From an uncultured Erythrobacter sp. (GTDB lineage: Bacteria > Pseudomonadota > Alphaproteobacteria > Sphingomonadales > Sphingomonadaceae), in contig CANNCZ010000001.1 of the NCBI GenBank assembly GCA_947503275.1, positions 868,001-932,000 on the forward strand: 64,000 nucleotides of DNA. The letters run 5' to 3'. Below the pieces are notes generated by a model. It saw nothing but the letters and a program-made list of their open reading frames with translations, had not been told where the DNA came from and made no database searches. A program made the translations under genes and the position numbers. This document shows positions 62,436 to 64,000 of this stretch, piece after piece. How positions within the stretch are numbered: position 1 is the stretch's first letter; each line of letters begins with the position of its first letter.

Positions 62436-62651
62436 TCACCCTTTGTCGGTATTTCCATCACCAGGCCCATCATCGGGCGGGGCCATATGGTCGAGATGGT
62501 CGATATCCGCCTCCTCCCCATGCGGATCACCCCACATCACGAGAGACGGTGCGAACTGTTTATCCTTGGGGAACATCTGTCCCTTGAGATGCGCGACAAG
62601 CTCTTCTTTGGTGAGGAAGGGATTGTCCGGTTTGGACGGATCCTCACGCAT
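62436..62651 (-). CDS. 71-residue hypothetical protein coupled to lpdA
   Basis: The short acidic protein reads MREDPSKPDNPFLTKEELVAH at the start and continues with KDKQFAPSLVMWGDPHGEEADIDHLDHM. Its ATG shares a base with the lpdA stop (TGATG), so it is translated with lpdA. It ends three bases from tRNA-Ser on the other strand. I recognise no family and see no membrane segment. Its close coupling argues that it is genuine. Confidence 0.68.
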   Translation of the reverse strand: MREDPSKPDNPFLTKEELVAHLKGQMFPKDKQFAPSLVMWGDPHGEEADIDHLDHMAPPDDGPGDGNTDKG

Positions 62652-64000
62652 CAGAAGTGAATCGCGCGGCCATAGGCGTCGAGCACGCTTTCATGCATCA
62701 TCTCTGACAGAGTCGGATGCGGGAAGACCGTTTGCATCAGCTCAGCTTCGGTCGTCTCCAGCACCTTGCCCACCGTATAACCTTGGATCAGCTCAGTGAC
62801 CTCTGCTCCAACCATATGCGCGCCCAGCAGCTCGCCGGTCGCCGCATCGAATACCGTTTTGATGAAGCCCTCTGCTTCGCCGAGAGCAATCGCTTTGCCG
62901 TTGCCAATGAAGGGGAAGTTGCCGACCTTCACCTCATAACCCGCCTCGCGAGCCGCTGCTTCTGTTTTACCGACGCTGGCGATTTGTGGGTGGCAATAAG
63001 TGCAGCCCGGTATCGAATCGCGGTCAAGTGGGTGCGGGTGCACCTCTTTATTGCCCAGCTCCTGCGCGATGGCTTCGGCACAGGTTACGCCCTCATGGCT
63101 GGCCTTATGCGCGAGCCACGGGCCGGGTGTGCAGTCGCCAATCGCCCACAAACCGCCACTCTTTGTCCGGCCATAGGGGTCAATCTGGATAAAGCCCCGA
63201 TCCATCTCTGCGAGTGCTTCAAGCCCCACATTCTCAGTGTTGGGCACGATCCCAATCGCGGTGATGACGTGGCTGAACTCGGTCGTCGCGACTTTGCCCT
63301 TGGCATCCTTGATCGTTGCAGTGACCCCTTTGGCGCCAACCTTGATGTCCTCGACACCTGCACCGGTCATGATGCTGATCCCTTGTTTTTTCAGCGACTT
63401 CTCAAGGAAGGTGGACACATCGGCATCCTCAACCGGGACCACCCGGTCCAGCATCTCTACGACCGTCACATCGACGCCCATATCGTTGTAGAAGCTTGCA
63501 AACTCGATCCCAATCGCGCCCGATCCGATCACCAACAGCTTGCTCGGCATTTCGGGCGGAACCATTGCGTGACGATAGGTCCAAACGCGTTTACCATCCG
63601 CAGGTGCAAACGGCAGATCGCGTGCACGCGCTCCAGTGGCAACGATGACGTGCTTGGCGCTCAGTTGCTCTTCGCCCTTATCGCCCTTCACCACCATCGA
63701 CGTCGGGCCGGTCAGCGTCCCCTCGCCCATATGGACGGTGATCTTGTGCTTCTTCATCAGGTGGCCGATCCCCTGATTAAGCTGTTTGGCGACCCCGCGA
63801 CTGCGCTTTACGATCGCGTCCAGATCAGCCTCAATCGCGCCTGCGACCTTCAAACCATAGCTCGCAGCATTGTCAATATAGTGTTTGATTTCGGCAGAAC
63901 GCAGCATCGCCTTGGTCGGGATACAGCCCCAGTTGAGGCAGATGCCACCAAGGTTCTCGCGCTCCACAATCGCGGTCTTTAGACCCAATTGCGCACACCG
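62651..64000 (-). CDS. lpdA: Dihydrolipoyl dehydrogenase LpdA, 5' end cut by window edge
   Basis: This is the E3 component of 2-oxo acid dehydrogenase complexes. At least 449 residues are visible and the frame runs off the right edge, so the N-terminal FAD loop is missing. The redox-active cysteines are in GGICLNWGCIPTKAML; the NAD site is in LLVIGSGAIGIEFASFYNDMG; WAIGDCTPGPWLAHKASHEG and the catalytic His-Glu in VFPHPTLSEMMHESV complete the family pattern. It could serve the PdhA-PdhB complex elsewhere in this window. The frame at the edge reads RCAQ, consistent with family alignment. Confidence 0.95.
   Translation of the reverse strand, partial: RCAQLGLKTAIVERENLGGICLNWGCIPTKAMLRSAEIKHYIDNAASYGLKVAGAIEADLDAIVKRSRGVAKQLNQGIGHLMKKHKITVHMGEGTLTGPTSMVVKGDKGEEQLSAKHVIVATGARARDLPFAPADGKRVWTYRHAMVPPEMPSKLLVIGSGAIGIEFASFYNDMGVDVTVVEMLDRVVPVEDADVSTFLEKSLKKQGISIMTGAGVEDIKVGAKGVTATIKDAKGKVATTEFSHVITAIGIVPNTENVGLEALAEMDRGFIQIDPYGRTKSGGLWAIGDCTPGPWLAHKASHEGVTCAEAIAQELGNKEVHPHPLDRDSIPGCTYCHPQIASVGKTEAAAREAGYEVKVGNFPFIGNGKAIALGEAEGFIKTVFDAATGELLGAHMVGAEVTELIQGYTVGKVLETTEAELMQTVFPHPTLSEMMHESVLDAYGRAIHF

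Noticed and set aside
62717..63982. 421-codon open frame on the plus strand opposite lpdA
   Set aside because: It mirrors the codons of a clear dihydrolipoyl dehydrogenase and has no family motif; GC-rich codon bias opens such antisense frames.
1..64000. Mobile elements, phage genes, CRISPR arrays
   Set aside because: No transposase, integrase, att-like duplication flanking the tRNA genes, or regular repeat array was seen anywhere in the window.

Overview
The window is dense, roughly 55-60 % GC chromosomal DNA from an alphaproteobacterium, almost certainly a member of the Sphingomonadales close to Erythrobacter (family Erythrobacteraceae). The main pointers are the gene order dusB(nifR3)-ntrB-ntrC-ntrY-ntrX-hfq-hflX, a two-domain Hfq, the ppiD-trpE...trpGDC-moaC-moeA string, the bifunctional ispDF, and frequent 1- and 4-base stop/start overlaps. 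There is no insertion sequence, integrase, phage gene or CRISPR array; nearly all of it is core housekeeping sequence. Both ends cut genes: moeA on the left and lpdA on the right.

Layout. 1-10.8 kb (minus strand): ppiD, trpE, then four unrelated genes (two alpha/beta hydrolases, a phosphodiester-glycosidase-like lipoprotein, a small DUF2809 membrane protein) tightly packed between trpE and trpG, then trpG-trpD-trpC-moaC-moeA. 11-14 kb (plus): tpiA, secG, pyrG. 14-16.8 kb: a hairpin-rich gap, an hsp20 gene with a leader that folds like a ROSE RNA thermometer, grxC, a nitrilase-family amidase, a DUF1178 protein and tRNA-Arg(CCT). 16.9-20 kb (minus): MFS transporter, haloalkane dehalogenase and an MscS channel, with a striking two-way inverted repeat in the dehalogenase leader. 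20-24.3 kb (plus): acyl-CoA dehydrogenase, ftsB-like gene, pdhA, pdhB. 24.3-27.6 kb (minus): a TadG (vWA)-TadE-TadE surface set. 27.8-36.4 kb: short squalene/phytoene-synthase-like gene, EF-hand protein, trmFO, YhhN lysoplasmalogenase-like protein, TauD-like dioxygenase, gyrA and a secreted repeat protein.

36.5-39.2 kb (minus): a NYN-LOTUS protein and a bicarbonate cassette (SbtA-like transporter, PII-like SbtB, beta-carbonic anhydrase). 39.3-43 kb: lipA-coq10, then cinA, a secreted hypothetical and ispDF on the other strand. 43-52.5 kb (plus): the nitrogen-signalling block dusB-ntrBC-ntrYX-hfq-hflX. 52.5-61.4 kb (minus): mazG, a 60-residue membrane protein, an MBL hydrolase, tatD, metG, holB, tmk, a D,D-carboxypeptidase and mltB, then a sulfotransferase/aminotransferase pair. 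62.3-64 kb: tRNA-Ser(TGA), a 71-residue protein and lpdA.

The items most worth a second look are the tandem-Sm Hfq with a diverged second repeat, the ROSE-like thermometer of hsp20, the mutually exclusive hairpins over the dehalogenase start codon, the sbtA-sbtB-carbonic anhydrase cassette in what looks like a heterotroph, and two reading frames that appear to begin at CTG within CTGA overlaps. All functional calls are from reading the sequence; no database search was run.
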